This document shows positions 48,522 through 58,264 of a stretch of 64,000 nt of DNA, one piece after another. The notes under the pieces were generated by a model. The model was not told the DNA's origin and ran no database searches. It worked only from the letters and a program-made list of their open reading frames with translations. The stretch is from contig NZ_NEVT01000009.1 of the NCBI RefSeq assembly GCF_002261345.1, positions 459,803 through 523,802 of the forward strand, read 5' to 3'. The position numbers were made by a program, and so were the translations under genes. This DNA comes from Bordetella genomosp. 2 (GTDB lineage Bacteria > Pseudomonadota > Gammaproteobacteria > Burkholderiales > Burkholderiaceae_B). Numbering within the stretch: position 1 is the stretch's first letter; every line of letters starts with the position of its first letter.

Positions 48522-50108
48522 ATGGCATCTCAGTGGTTACGTTTATTGGCTGGCGGCACGCTATCGACGGTCTTGGCGCTGGGCGCGCTGGCGCCCGCCG
48601 CGGCGCGCGACCTGGTAGTGGCGCTGAAGACCGAGCCCAGCTCGCTGGACCCGCAATACCATGCGCTGACGCCCAATACGCAGATCTCCCAGACCCTGTT
48701 CGACCCGCTGGTGCGCGCCGACGCGAAGCTGCAGCCGCAGCCGGCGCTGGCCGAATCCTGGACGGTGGATGGCAACGTCTGGACCTTCAAGCTGCGCCCG
48801 AACGTCAAGTTCTCGGACGGCACGCCCTTCACGGCGGAAGACGTGGTATTCACCTACGACCGCATTCCCAAGGTGCCGAACAGCCCGTCGCCCTTCACGC
48901 TCTACCTGGGTTCGGTGGCCAAGGCCGAGGCGGTCGATCCGCTGACGCTGCGCATCACCACCAAGGCGCCGGCGCCGCTGCTGCTGATCAACCTGGCGCA
49001 ATTGCCCATCCTCTCGAAGAAGGCGGCCTCGGGCCCCGCGCCGGAAGGCAAGACCACCACCGAGCTGAACAGCGGCGACGGCCTGGTCGGCACCGGCCCC
49101 TACAAGTTCGTGTCCTGGAAGCGCGGCGCCGAGCTGGTGTTCGCCCGCAACGAACATTACTGGGGCAAGAAGCCGGACTGGGACAAGGTCATCTACCGGC
49201 CCATGTCGAACGCCGCCGGCCGGGTGGCCGCGCTGCTGGCGGGCGACGTGGACATGATCGAGGATCCTCCCACCGACGACCTGCCCAACCTGAAGAAGAA
49301 CAAAGGCCTGTTCGTCGAGGAAACGCCCTCGGTGCGGGTGATGTACGTCGCCATGGACCAGCATGCCGAGCCCACGCCGGGCATTCCGGGCCTGGACAAG
49401 AACCCCCTGAAGGACAAGCGCGTGCGCGAGGCGCTGTCGCTGGCCATCAATCGCGACGCCATTGTCGAGCGGGTGATGGGCGGGGTGGCCAAGGCGGCCG
49501 GCAATGCGCTGCCGTACCCGATGTTCGGCTCGTCCAAGGAACATGCCGAGGCGCCCAAGGCCGATCCCGACAAGGCCAAGGCGCTGCTGAAGGAGGCTGG
49601 CTATCCCGACGGGTTCGCGATCACGCTGGGCGCGCCTTCGGGCCGCTATGTGAACGACTCGAAGATCGCGCAGGCGGTGGCGTCGATGTGGTCGCGCATC
49701 GGCGTCAAGACCAGCGTGGAGGCCCTGGCGCCGTCGGTGTTCTTCAAGAAGCGCGACAGCTATGGCTTCAGCGCCTACATGGCGGGCTGGTCGGCGACCA
49801 GCGGCGAGATGTCGAACCCGCTGACCTCGCTGCTGATGACGCGCAACCCGGACGCGGGCGAAGGCACCACCAACCGCGGCCGCTATTCGAATCCGGAAAT
49901 GGACAAGCTGGTGCGCGAAGCCGCCTCGACCATGGACGACGACCAGCGCGCCAAGCTGCTGCAGCAGGCCAGCAACCTGGCGATGGACGACTACGCCCTG
50001 CTGCCGTTGCATTTCGAGCTGTCGGTATGGGCCATGAAGAACGACATCCGCTACGAGGGCCGGCCCGACCAGACCACCCTGGTGCAATACGCGACGCTGA
50101 ACAAATAG
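48522..50108 (+). CDS. Peptide/nickel-type ABC transporter, periplasmic binding protein
   Basis: 528 residues with a signal peptide (about 1-28, ending APAAARD). SBP_bac_5 family: [57 protein letters not shown]. First gene of a five-gene transporter operon followed by an M20 amidohydrolase. The substrate is probably a peptide or N-acyl amino compound; not resolvable from sequence. Confidence 0.92.
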   Translation: MASQWLRLLAGGTLSTVLALGALAPAAARDLVVALKTEPSSLDPQYHALTPNTQISQTLFDPLVRADAKLQPQPALAESWTVDGNVWTFKLRPNVKFSDGTPFTAEDVVFTYDRIPKVPNSPSPFTLYLGSVAKAEAVDPLTLRITTKAPAPLLLINLAQLPILSKKAASGPAPEGKTTTELNSGDGLVGTGPYKFVSWKRGAELVFARNEHYWGKKPDWDKVIYRPMSNAAGRVAALLAGDVDMIEDPPTDDLPNLKKNKGLFVEETPSVRVMYVAMDQHAEPTPGIPGLDKNPLKDKRVREALSLAINRDAIVERVMGGVAKAAGNALPYPMFGSSKEHAEAPKADPDKAKALLKEAGYPDGFAITLGAPSGRYVNDSKIAQAVASMWSRIGVKTSVEALAPSVFFKKRDSYGFSAYMAGWSATSGEMSNPLTSLLMTRNPDAGEGTTNRGRYSNPEMDKLVREAASTMDDDQRAKLLQQASNLAMDDYALLPLHFELSVWAMKNDIRYEGRPDQTTLVQYATLNK

Positions 50109-50127
50109 GGCCACGGGTAGCGCGGAC

Positions 50128-51102
50128 GTGCTGGCAACCATCATCCGCAGGCTGCTGCAGACACTGGTCGTGATGCTGGTGATGTCGGCGCTGGTGTTCA
50201 CCGGCATCTACCTGGTGGGGGACCCGGTATCGATGCTGGCCAGCCCCGAGGCCACCGACGCGCAGCGCGAGGCGATCCGCGTGTCGCTGGGGCTGGACAA
50301 GCCGCTGTGGATGCAATACCTGGTGTTCATCGGCCACGCGGTGCAGGGCAACTTCGGCAACAGCTTCCTGACCGGCGAGCCGGCCATGCGCCTGATCCTG
50401 GAGCGCATGCCGGCCACGCTGGAACTGGCCACCGTGGCCATGCTGCTGTCGGTGCTGATCGGCGTGCCGCTCGGCATCCTGGCGGGCCTGCGGCCCAGGG
50501 CGGTGGGGTCGCGCGCCATCATGACGGGCTCGGTGCTGGGGTTCTCGCTGCCCAACTTCTGGGTGGGCCTGATGCTGATCATGCTGTTCGCCGTGACGCT
50601 GGGCTGGCTGCCGGCCAGCGGCCGCGGCGCCACCGTGCCGGTGTTCGGCGTGCCGCTCAGCGTGCTGACGCTGGACGGCTGGGCCAGCCTGATCCTGCCC
50701 GCCTGTACCATCGCGCTGGCCAAGTGCGCCATGATCGTGCGGGTGACGCGCGCGGCCACGCGCGAGTCGTTGCCCATGGATTACATCAAGTTCGCGCGCG
50801 CCAAGGGGCTGCCGGAAAAGCGCGTGCTGGGCGTGCACCTGCTGAAGAACATCCTGATTCCCATCGTGACCGTGGCGGGGCTGGAGTTCGGCCAGGTGGT
50901 CGCCTTCGCGGTGGTGACCGAAACCGTGTTCTCGTGGCCCGGCATGGGCAAGCTGCTGATCGATTCCATCATCAACCTGGACCGCCCGGTGGTGGTCGCC
51001 TACCTGATGCTGATCGTGTTCTTCCTGGTGATGCTCAACCTGGTGGTGGACATCATTTATACCGTGCTGGATCCACGGGTCCGCCTGGAGCGCCGCGCAT
51101 GA
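50128..51102 (+). CDS. Peptide-type ABC transporter permease (DppB-like)
   Basis: 324 residues from GTG 50128. Six membrane segments and the permease EAA-like loop (RVTRAATRESLPMDYIKFAR, AKGLPEKRVLGVHLLKN). The stop overlaps the next start (ATGA). Inner-membrane partner of the permease that follows. Confidence 0.92.
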   Translation: MLATIIRRLLQTLVVMLVMSALVFTGIYLVGDPVSMLASPEATDAQREAIRVSLGLDKPLWMQYLVFIGHAVQGNFGNSFLTGEPAMRLILERMPATLELATVAMLLSVLIGVPLGILAGLRPRAVGSRAIMTGSVLGFSLPNFWVGLMLIMLFAVTLGWLPASGRGATVPVFGVPLSVLTLDGWASLILPACTIALAKCAMIVRVTRAATRESLPMDYIKFARAKGLPEKRVLGVHLLKNILIPIVTVAGLEFGQVVAFAVVTETVFSWPGMGKLLIDSIINLDRPVVVAYLMLIVFFLVMLNLVVDIIYTVLDPRVRLERRA

Positions 51103-52025
51103 CCACGCCCACTACCTCCGCCGCCCCGGCGCCGGCGCGCGCCGCGCCGGTCGAGACGCCGCTGCGCCGCTTCCTGGCGGATTTCTGCGCCAGCAAGCTG
51201 GCGTTGCTGGGCGTGGCGCTGCTGCTGGTGACGGTGGGGGCGGCGCTGTTCGCACCCTGGATCGCGCCGCAGAACCCGTTCGACATCGCCACGCTGGATA
51301 TCCTCGATTCCAAGCTGCCGCCGGGCAGCGTCAGCGGCGACGGCAGCATGACCTACTGGCTGGGCACCGACGGGCAGGCGCGCGACGTGTTCTCGGCCAT
51401 TCTCTACGGCATGCGCACCAGCCTGATGGTGGGCACGATCTCGGTGCTGGCGGCCTTCGCCATTGGCGCCACAGTGGGCCTGATCGCCGCGTATTTCGGC
51501 GGCCGGATCGACGCCTTCCTGATGCGCGCGGTGGATATCCAGTTGTCGTTCCCGGCCATCCTGGTGGCGCTGATCCTGCTGGCCATCCTGGGCAAGGGTG
51601 TGGACAAGGTGATCATCGCGCTGGTGGTGGTGCAGTGGGCCTACTTCGCGCGCGCCGCGCGCGGCGCGGCGCTGGTCGAGCGCGGCAAGGAGTATGTCGA
51701 GGCGGCCCGCTGCATGTCGCTGGGCTGGGGGCGGGTGCTGTTCCGCCATGTGCTGCCCAATTGCATGCCGCCCCTGATCGTGATCGCCACCATCGACCTG
51801 GCGCATGCCATCGCCCTGGAAGCCACGCTGTCGTTCCTGGGCGTGGGCGTGCCGGTGACCGAGCCGTCGCTGGGCATGCTGATCTCCAACGGCTTCGAAT
51901 ACCTGCTGTCCGGCCTGTACTGGATATCGTTCTTTCCCGGCATCGCGCTGGCCATGGCCATTGTCGCCATCAACCTGGTGGGCGACCACCTGCGCGATGT
52001 GCTGAACCCGCACAACGCGGCGTGA
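51099..52025 (+). CDS. Peptide-type ABC transporter permease (DppC-like)
   Basis: 308 residues. N-terminal proline-rich cytoplasmic stretch then six membrane segments. EAA loop YVEAARCMSLGWGRVLFRHV. The start overlaps the preceding gene by four bases. Ends NLVGDHLRDVLNPHNAA, typical of OppC/DppC. Confidence 0.92.
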   Translation: MTTPTTSAAPAPARAAPVETPLRRFLADFCASKLALLGVALLLVTVGAALFAPWIAPQNPFDIATLDILDSKLPPGSVSGDGSMTYWLGTDGQARDVFSAILYGMRTSLMVGTISVLAAFAIGATVGLIAAYFGGRIDAFLMRAVDIQLSFPAILVALILLAILGKGVDKVIIALVVVQWAYFARAARGAALVERGKEYVEAARCMSLGWGRVLFRHVLPNCMPPLIVIATIDLAHAIALEATLSFLGVGVPVTEPSLGMLISNGFEYLLSGLYWISFFPGIALAMAIVAINLVGDHLRDVLNPHNAA

Positions 52026-52036
52026 CGGAACGCTTC

Positions 52037-53032
52037 ATGGACCAACCCGCTTCCGCCCCGGCCGCCGTTCCGCCCCTGCTCGAGGTGCGCGGGCTGAAGA
52101 CCCATTTCTTCACCCGCGCCGGCGTGGTCAAGGCGGTCGACGGCGTGGATTTGTCGCTGCGGCCCGGCGAGATCCTCGGCCTGGTGGGCGAGTCGGGCTC
52201 GGGCAAGAGCATTACCGGGTTTTCGCTGCTGGGGCTGGTCGACGCCCCGGGCCGGGTGGTGGAAGGCGAGATCCGCCTCAACGGCGAGGACTTGCGGCAG
52301 GCCGCGCCGCAGCGCTGGCGGGCGCTGCGCGGCAGCGATATCGCGATGATCTTCCAGGATCCGATGATGACGCTGAACCCGGTGCTGCGGGTCGACACCC
52401 AGATGATCGAGACCGTGCTGGCGCACCGCCGCGCCACGCGCGCCGAGGCGCGGGCGCGCGCGCTGGAGGTGCTGACCAAGGTCGGCATCCCCTCGCCGCA
52501 GGAACGGCTGCGCGCCTATCCGCACCAGCTGTCCGGCGGCATGCGCCAGCGCGTGGCCATCGCGATCGCCTTGCTGAACGCGCCGCGGCTGATCATCGCC
52601 GACGAGCCCACCACGGCGCTGGATGTGACCATCCAGGGCCAGATCCTGTACGAAATGCAGAAGTTGTGCCGCGAGACCGGCACCGGGCTGGTCTGGATCA
52701 CCCACGACCTGGCGGTGGTGGCCGGGCTGGCCGACCGGGTGGCGGTAATGTATGCCGGCCGGGTGGTGGAAACCGGGACGACCGCCGATGTGATCGGCCG
52801 CCCGCTGCACCCGTATACGCATGGCCTGATCGCCTCGATCCCCACGCCGCGCACGCGCGGCCAGCCACTGGACCCCATCCCGGGCATGACGCCGTCGCTG
52901 TTGAACCTGCCGCAGGGCTGCGCCTTCCGCACGCGCTGCGCGCGCGCCACCGAAGCCTGTGCGCAGGCGCCCCAGGCGGTCGAGCATCGTCCCGGCCATT
53001 GGGCCCGCTGCTGGCACGCAGGAGAACCCTAG
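52037..53032 (+). CDS. Peptide-type ABC transporter ATPase (DppD-like)
   Basis: 331 residues from ATG 52037; a GTG at 52022 that overlaps the preceding stop is an alternative start. Walker A GESGSGKS, signature LSGGMRQR, Walker B LIIADEPTTALD and H-loop ITHDLAVV. The C-terminal cysteine-containing oligopeptide extension (CAFRTRCARATEAC) is present. Confidence 0.92.
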   Translation: MDQPASAPAAVPPLLEVRGLKTHFFTRAGVVKAVDGVDLSLRPGEILGLVGESGSGKSITGFSLLGLVDAPGRVVEGEIRLNGEDLRQAAPQRWRALRGSDIAMIFQDPMMTLNPVLRVDTQMIETVLAHRRATRAEARARALEVLTKVGIPSPQERLRAYPHQLSGGMRQRVAIAIALLNAPRLIIADEPTTALDVTIQGQILYEMQKLCRETGTGLVWITHDLAVVAGLADRVAVMYAGRVVETGTTADVIGRPLHPYTHGLIASIPTPRTRGQPLDPIPGMTPSLLNLPQGCAFRTRCARATEACAQAPQAVEHRPGHWARCWHAGEP

Positions 53033-54108
53033 TGCAGACCGCCGCGCCCGTTTCGCCGCCCCTGGCATCGCCGCAGGACGCTGCGCCGGCGGCGCCGATC
53101 CTGTCGTTGCGCCAGGTGGAGCAGCATTTCGTGCAGCCGGTCGACCTGGCCGGCCGTATCGCCAACCTGTTCGGCGCCGGCCTGAAGACCCTGGTGGTGC
53201 AGGCCGTGGCCGGGGTCGACCTGGACGTGCATGCCGGCGAGGTGATCGGCATCGTCGGCGAATCGGGCTGCGGCAAATCGACGCTGGGGCGGATGGTGTC
53301 CGGCATCCTGCCGCCCACCGGCGGGCAGGTGCATTTCAAGGGCAGGCCAGTGGCGCAGCTGCCGGCCGCCGAGCGGCGCGCCTACGAACTGGGCGTGCAG
53401 ATGATCTTCCAGGATCCCTACGCCTCGTTGAACCCGCGCATGCGGGTGCTGGACATCATCGGCGAGGCGCCGGTGGCGCACCGCCTGATCCGTCCGGGCG
53501 ACAAGGCGGACTACGTGGCCGGCCTGATGCGCCAGGTGGGGCTCGATCCGGCGTATGCCCAGCGCTATCCGCACCAGTTCTCGGGCGGGCAGCGCCAGCG
53601 CATCGGGATCGCCCGCGCGCTGGCGCTCAAGCCGTCGGTGATCGTGTGCGACGAGGCGGTGGCGGCGCTGGACGTGTCGATCCAGGCCCAGGTGCTGAAC
53701 CTGTTCGCCGACCTGCGCCGCGAGCTGGACCTGACCTATCTGTTCATCAGCCACAACCTCAGCGTGGTGAGCCATATTTCGGACCGGGTGGCCATCATGT
53801 ACCTGGGGCGCATCGTCGAGCTCGCGCCGACCGAGGCGGTGTTCTCGCGCGCCAACCACCCGTATACCCAGGCGCTGCTGAAGGAGCTGCCCGATCTGCG
53901 GCCGGGGCGACGCGATTACCAGCCCATCAAGGGCGAGCTGCCCTCGCCGCTGGCGCCGCCCACCGGCTGCGCGTTTCATCCGCGCTGCCCGCACGCCATG
54001 CCGCGCTGTTCGGCCGAGCGGCCGCTGCTGCGCGACATCGCGCCGGGGCATGCCAGCGCCTGCCACTTGAACGACCAGCCGGGCATGGGCGGCGCGCCTT
54101 CTGCATAG
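53032..54108 (+). CDS. Peptide-type ABC transporter ATPase (DppF-like)
   Basis: 358 residues from GTG 53032, overlapping the previous stop by one base and preceded by AGGAG. Walker A GESGCGKST, signature FSGGQRQR, Walker B VIVCDEAVAALD (usual PVSALD replaced by AVAALD), H-loop ISHNLSVV. C-terminal CAFHPRCPHAMPRC extension. Pairs with the ATPase upstream. Confidence 0.92.
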   Translation: MQTAAPVSPPLASPQDAAPAAPILSLRQVEQHFVQPVDLAGRIANLFGAGLKTLVVQAVAGVDLDVHAGEVIGIVGESGCGKSTLGRMVSGILPPTGGQVHFKGRPVAQLPAAERRAYELGVQMIFQDPYASLNPRMRVLDIIGEAPVAHRLIRPGDKADYVAGLMRQVGLDPAYAQRYPHQFSGGQRQRIGIARALALKPSVIVCDEAVAALDVSIQAQVLNLFADLRRELDLTYLFISHNLSVVSHISDRVAIMYLGRIVELAPTEAVFSRANHPYTQALLKELPDLRPGRRDYQPIKGELPSPLAPPTGCAFHPRCPHAMPRCSAERPLLRDIAPGHASACHLNDQPGMGGAPSA

Positions 54109-54180
54109 CGGCGCGCTCCCGGCGGTATGCTACAAGACCCGAATACAAGGCCCTTTTCCCGCAGAATACCGAGCACTGCC

Positions 54181-55380
54181 ATGAAAACCCTAGACGAAAT
54201 CGAACGCGCCCATGCCGACCTGACCGCGCTGCGGCGCGATATCCATGCCCATCCGGAACTGGCGTTCCAGGAAACGCGCACTTCGGCGCTGGTGGCGGAA
54301 CGGCTGCGCAGCTTCGGCATCGAGGTGCACACGGGATTCGGCAAGACCGGGCTGGTCGGGGTGCTCAAGGCCGGCAGCGGCGCCAGGAAGATCGGCCTGC
54401 GGGCCGACATGGACGCCCTGCCCATGCCTGAACACAACCGCTTCGCGCACAAGTCGACCGTCGCGGGGCGCATGCACGGCTGCGGGCATGACGGCCACAC
54501 CACCATCCTGCTGGGCGCCGCGGAATACCTGGCCCGGCACCGCAATTTCGACGGCACCGTGCACTTCATCTTCCAGCCCGCCGAAGAAGGCGGCAATGCC
54601 GGCGCGCGCGCCATGATGGAAGACGGGCTGTTCGACAAGTTCCCGTGCGACGCCGTGTTCGGCCTGCACAACATGCCCGGCATGCCGGTCAACCAGTTCG
54701 GTTTCCGCAGCGGGCCGGCCATGGCCTCGAGCAACCGCTGGGACATCACCATCCGCGGCGTGGGCGGCCACGCCGCGCAGCCGCACGGCGCGGTCGACCC
54801 CATCATCGTCGCGGCCGACATGGTGCATGCGCTGCAGACGCTGATCTCGCGCAGCAAGGACCCGCTCGAATCCGCCGTGCTGTCGATCACCCAGATCCAT
54901 GCCGGCGACGCCTACAACGTCATCCCCGGCGAGGCCGTGCTGCGCGGCACCGTGCGCACCTATACCGTGGACGTGCTGGACAAGATCGAGGACGGCATGC
55001 GCCGCATCGCCACCACGCTGCCGCAGGTGTATGGCGGCACGGGCGAGCTGGATTTCGTGCGCGCCTATCCCCCGCTGGTGAACTGGGAAAAAGAGACCGC
55101 CTTCGCCGCCCAGGTGGCGCGCGAGGTCTTCGGCGACGAGCAGGTCAATTGCAATATCCCTGCCTTCATGGGCGCCGAGGATTTTTCCTTCTACCTGGAA
55201 AAAGTGCCCGGCTGCTACCTGTTCCTGGGCAACGGCGACGGCGATCACCGCATCGCCACCTATCACGGCATGGGGCCGTGCCAGTTGCACAACCCCAACT
55301 ACGATTTCAACGACGCGCTGCTGCCCGTGGGCGCCACCTACTGGGTCAAGCTGGTGGAGGCGTTCCTGCCAGCCAAGTGA
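54181..55380 (+). CDS. M20 family metallo-amidohydrolase (hippurate hydrolase/amidase type)
   Basis: 399 residues from ATG 54181 (MKTLDEIERAHADLTALRRD). Metal ligands of the M20D family are visible: MHGCGHDGHTTILLGAA (Cys/His) and FQPAEEGGNAGARAM (Glu pair), HNMPGMPVNQF (His) and a C-terminal His in YHGMG. Hydrolyses N-acyl amino acids or small amides in the cytoplasm. 72 bases after the ATPase, so it probably processes the imported substrate. Confidence 0.9.
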   Translation: MKTLDEIERAHADLTALRRDIHAHPELAFQETRTSALVAERLRSFGIEVHTGFGKTGLVGVLKAGSGARKIGLRADMDALPMPEHNRFAHKSTVAGRMHGCGHDGHTTILLGAAEYLARHRNFDGTVHFIFQPAEEGGNAGARAMMEDGLFDKFPCDAVFGLHNMPGMPVNQFGFRSGPAMASSNRWDITIRGVGGHAAQPHGAVDPIIVAADMVHALQTLISRSKDPLESAVLSITQIHAGDAYNVIPGEAVLRGTVRTYTVDVLDKIEDGMRRIATTLPQVYGGTGELDFVRAYPPLVNWEKETAFAAQVAREVFGDEQVNCNIPAFMGAEDFSFYLEKVPGCYLFLGNGDGDHRIATYHGMGPCQLHNPNYDFNDALLPVGATYWVKLVEAFLPAK

Positions 55381-55439
55381 GGCGCCGGCGGCGTCCACCT
55401 ATATGACGCCAGGCTTTGTGCAAACGTCGATAACTTCGT

Positions 55440-55494
55440 TTGAGTCGCCTGGCGGCCTTTGCATAATGGATCGCTCTGAATCCCGGAGCGATCC
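55440..55494 (+). promoter_or_regulatory. Promoter and start-site hairpin of the TauD-like gene
   Basis: TTGAGT (55440-55445), 16 bases, CATAAT (55462-55467), then a perfect 9-bp inverted repeat GGATCGCTC (55468-55476)/GAGCGATCC (55486-55494) ending just before the ATG at 55495. The Shine-Dalgarno GGAG (55485-55488) lies mostly within the second arm. The repeat could be an operator over the transcription start or an RNA hairpin hiding the ribosome site. Confidence 0.6.
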
Positions 55495-56400
55495 ATGTCA
55501 GTTGCCAGCAATGCGCTGCGCCGCGATGAAACGGCCGGCGCGCCCCCGCAGGATTTCGATATCCGGCCGTTGCCCGGCGGCATCGGCGCGGAAATCACCG
55601 GCATCGACCTGGGCCTGCCGCTGAGCGCGGGCGACTTTGCCCGTGTGCGCCGCGCCCACCTGGACCACCATGTGGTGGTGTTCCGCGACCAGCGCATCAC
55701 GCCGCAGCAGCATATCGATTTCAGCCGCCGCTTCGGCCGGCTGATGATCCACGTGCTGCACCAGTTCCACCTGCCCGGCCACCCGGAGATCCTGATCGTC
55801 TCCAATATTCTCGAGGACGGCAAGCCGATCGGCCTGGGCGACGCGGGCAAATACTGGCATTCGGACATCTCGTACAAGCCGCTGCCCAGCCTGGGCTCGC
55901 TGCTGCATGCGCAGGAGCTGCCCGCCGAAGGGGGCGACACCCTGTTCGCCGACATGCACCTGGCCTATGACACCCTGCCCGCCCATCTGCGCCGGGCCAT
56001 CGAGGGCCGGCGGGCGGTGCATTCCTACCTGGCCAAGTATGGCCAGCTGCAGCAGGAAGGCAACTGGCGCCCCAACCTCAGCGCCGAGCAACTGGCGCAA
56101 GTGCGCGAAGTCGTCCATCCGGTGGTGCGCACCCATCCGGAAACGCGCCGCCAGGCGCTGTTCGTCAGCGAAGGCTTCACCACCCGCATCGAGGGCATGC
56201 CCGCCGACGAAAGCCGCGCCATCCTGGACGAGCTGTTCGCGCACAGCATCCGCCCGGAACACATCTACCGCCATGCGTGGCGCGCGCACGACCTGGTGTT
56301 CTGGGACAACCGCTCGCTCATCCACCTGGCGGCCGGCTGCCCGCCGCACCTGCGCCGCAAGCTTTACCGCACCACCATCGAAGGCGATACGCCGTTCTGA
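55495..56400 (+). CDS. TauD/TfdA-type alpha-ketoglutarate-dependent dioxygenase
   Basis: 301 residues. Fe(II) ligands His122 and Asp124 (YWHSDISYKP) and distal His277 (NRSLIHLAAG), with Arg for 2-oxoglutarate near RRKLYRTTI. Likely releases sulfite from taurine or a related sulfonate, or oxidises another small carboxylate. The sulfonate-type ABC transporter genes that follow in the same operon favour an organosulfur substrate. Confidence 0.85.
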   Translation: MSVASNALRRDETAGAPPQDFDIRPLPGGIGAEITGIDLGLPLSAGDFARVRRAHLDHHVVVFRDQRITPQQHIDFSRRFGRLMIHVLHQFHLPGHPEILIVSNILEDGKPIGLGDAGKYWHSDISYKPLPSLGSLLHAQELPAEGGDTLFADMHLAYDTLPAHLRRAIEGRRAVHSYLAKYGQLQQEGNWRPNLSAEQLAQVREVVHPVVRTHPETRRQALFVSEGFTTRIEGMPADESRAILDELFAHSIRPEHIYRHAWRAHDLVFWDNRSLIHLAAGCPPHLRRKLYRTTIEGDTPF

Positions 56401-56402
56401 CC

Positions 56403-57446
56403 ATGAGCCAAACTCCTGCAACCAAGCAACGCCTGGCCCGCTACCTCAGCGCCGCCGTGCTGGCCGTGCTGATCGCCGTGCTGGCGCTGCTGGCGCCGAC
56501 GCCGGCGCTGGCCGAAGGCCGGCTGCGCATCGCCGAACAATACGGCATCGTCTACCTGCTGTTGAACGTGGCGCGCGACCAGCAGCTGATCGAGAAGCAC
56601 GGCAAGGCGGCCGGCGTGGATATCGAGGTCGAGTGGGTCAAGCTGTCGGGCGGCGCGGCCGTCAACGACGCGCTGTTGTCCGGCGGCGTGGATATCGCCG
56701 CGGCGGGCGTGGGCCCGCTGTTGACCATCTGGGACCGCACGCGCGGCCGCCAGAACGTCAAGGGCGTCGCCTCGCTGGGCAATTTCCCGTATTACCTGGT
56801 GACCAACAACCCCGCGGTGAAAAGCATCGCGGACTTCACCGACAAAGACCGCATTGCCCTGCCGGCGGTCGGCGTGTCGGTGCAGGCGCGGGTGTTGCAG
56901 CTGGCCGCCGCCAGGCAATGGGGCGATGCGCAGTTCGCCCGCCTGGACGCGATTTCGGTGGCCATGCCGCACCCGGACGCCACGGCGGCCATCATCTCGG
57001 GCGGCACCGAGATCACCGCGCACTTCGGCAACCCGCCCTTCCAGGACCAGGAACTGGCGCAGAATCCACAGGCCCGCATCGTGCTGAACTCCTACGACGT
57101 GCTGGGCGGCCCGAGCTCTTCCACCGTGCTGTTCGCCACGGAGAAATTCCGCGACCAGAATCCCAGGACCTACGGGGCCTTCCTGGCGGCCTTGCAGGAA
57201 GCCGCCGAGTTCGTGACCGCGCACCCGCAGCAGGCCGCCGATGCGTACCTGCGCGTCACCGGCGCCAGGCTCGAGCGCGATTTCCTGGTCAAGGTGATCA
57301 CCAACCCGGACGTCTCCTTCACGCTGCAGCCCAATAACACGCTGGTGCTGGCCAAGTTCATGCACCAGATCGGCGCGATCAAGAACCAGGCCGCGAGCTG
57401 GCGCGACTATTTCTTCGACAGCCCGGCGATCGGGCAGGGCAGCTGA
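56403..57446 (+). CDS. Nitrate/sulfonate/taurine-type ABC transporter, periplasmic binding protein
   Basis: 347 residues with a signal peptide (about 1-38, ending APTPALAEG). SsuA/TauA/NMT1-like: GRLRIAEQYGIVYLLLNVAR, LSGGAAVNDALLSGGVDIAA, IISGGTEITAHFGNPPFQDQ. It begins two bases after the dioxygenase stop. Delivers an anionic substrate to the permease encoded downstream. Confidence 0.88.
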   Translation: MSQTPATKQRLARYLSAAVLAVLIAVLALLAPTPALAEGRLRIAEQYGIVYLLLNVARDQQLIEKHGKAAGVDIEVEWVKLSGGAAVNDALLSGGVDIAAAGVGPLLTIWDRTRGRQNVKGVASLGNFPYYLVTNNPAVKSIADFTDKDRIALPAVGVSVQARVLQLAAARQWGDAQFARLDAISVAMPHPDATAAIISGGTEITAHFGNPPFQDQELAQNPQARIVLNSYDVLGGPSSSTVLFATEKFRDQNPRTYGAFLAALQEAAEFVTAHPQQAADAYLRVTGARLERDFLVKVITNPDVSFTLQPNNTLVLAKFMHQIGAIKNQAASWRDYFFDSPAIGQGS

Positions 57447-57447
57447 T

Positions 57448-58239
57448 ATGCCGGCGGCCGATCCGCTGCTGCAGGTGCGCGGCCTGACGCTGGAATACAA
57501 GACGCCGCAGCGCCGCGTGCGCGCCACCCACGAGGTCAGCTTCGATGTCTACGACGGCGACCGGTACATCTTGCTGGGCGCTTCGGGCTGCGGCAAGTCC
57601 ACGCTGCTGAAGGCGGTGGCCGGCTTCGTCGCGCCCGCCGCCGGCCAGGTGCTGCTGGACGGCCGCGCGGTGACGGGGCCGGGCCCCGATCGCATCGTGG
57701 TGTTCCAGGAGTTCGACCAGCTGCCGCCGTGGAAGACAGTGCTGCAGAACGTGGCTTTTCCGTTGACCGCGGCTCGCCGGCTGGCGCGCGCCGAGGCGCG
57801 CGAGCGCGCCCTGCATTATCTGGACAAGGTAGGCCTGGCGGCCTTCGCCGACGCGTATCCGCACACGCTGTCCGGCGGCATGAAACAGCGCGTGGCGATT
57901 GCGCGGGCCCTGGCCATGCAGCCGCGCATCCTGCTGATGGACGAGCCGTTCGCGGCGCTCGACGCGCTGACCCGCCGCAAGATGCAGGAAGAGCTGCAGG
58001 CGCTCTGGGAGGAAGCGCGCTTCACGCTGTTGTTCGTGACGCACTCGATCGAAGAGGCGCTGGCGCTGGGCAACCGCATCCTGCTGCTGTCGCCCCATCC
58101 GGGCCGGGTGCGGGCCGAGCTCAATGCACACCAGTTCGACCTGCGCGGGCAAGGGTCGGCCGCATTCCAGGCGGCCACCCGCCGCATCCACGACTTGTTG
58201 TTCGATGTGCCCGCGGAGCCCCAGCGGGCCGCCGCCTGA
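57448..58239 (+). CDS. Nitrate/sulfonate/taurine-type ABC transporter ATPase
   Basis: 263 residues. Walker A GASGCGKST, Q-loop VVFQEFDQLPPWKTV typical of SsuB/TauB, signature LSGGMKQR, Walker B ILLMDEPFAALD, H-loop VTHSIEEA. One base after the binding-protein gene. Confidence 0.92.
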   Translation: MPAADPLLQVRGLTLEYKTPQRRVRATHEVSFDVYDGDRYILLGASGCGKSTLLKAVAGFVAPAAGQVLLDGRAVTGPGPDRIVVFQEFDQLPPWKTVLQNVAFPLTAARRLARAEARERALHYLDKVGLAAFADAYPHTLSGGMKQRVAIARALAMQPRILLMDEPFAALDALTRRKMQEELQALWEEARFTLLFVTHSIEEALALGNRILLLSPHPGRVRAELNAHQFDLRGQGSAAFQAATRRIHDLLFDVPAEPQRAAA

Positions 58240-58264
58240 ATCGCTGAATCGACGAGGACCGTCC

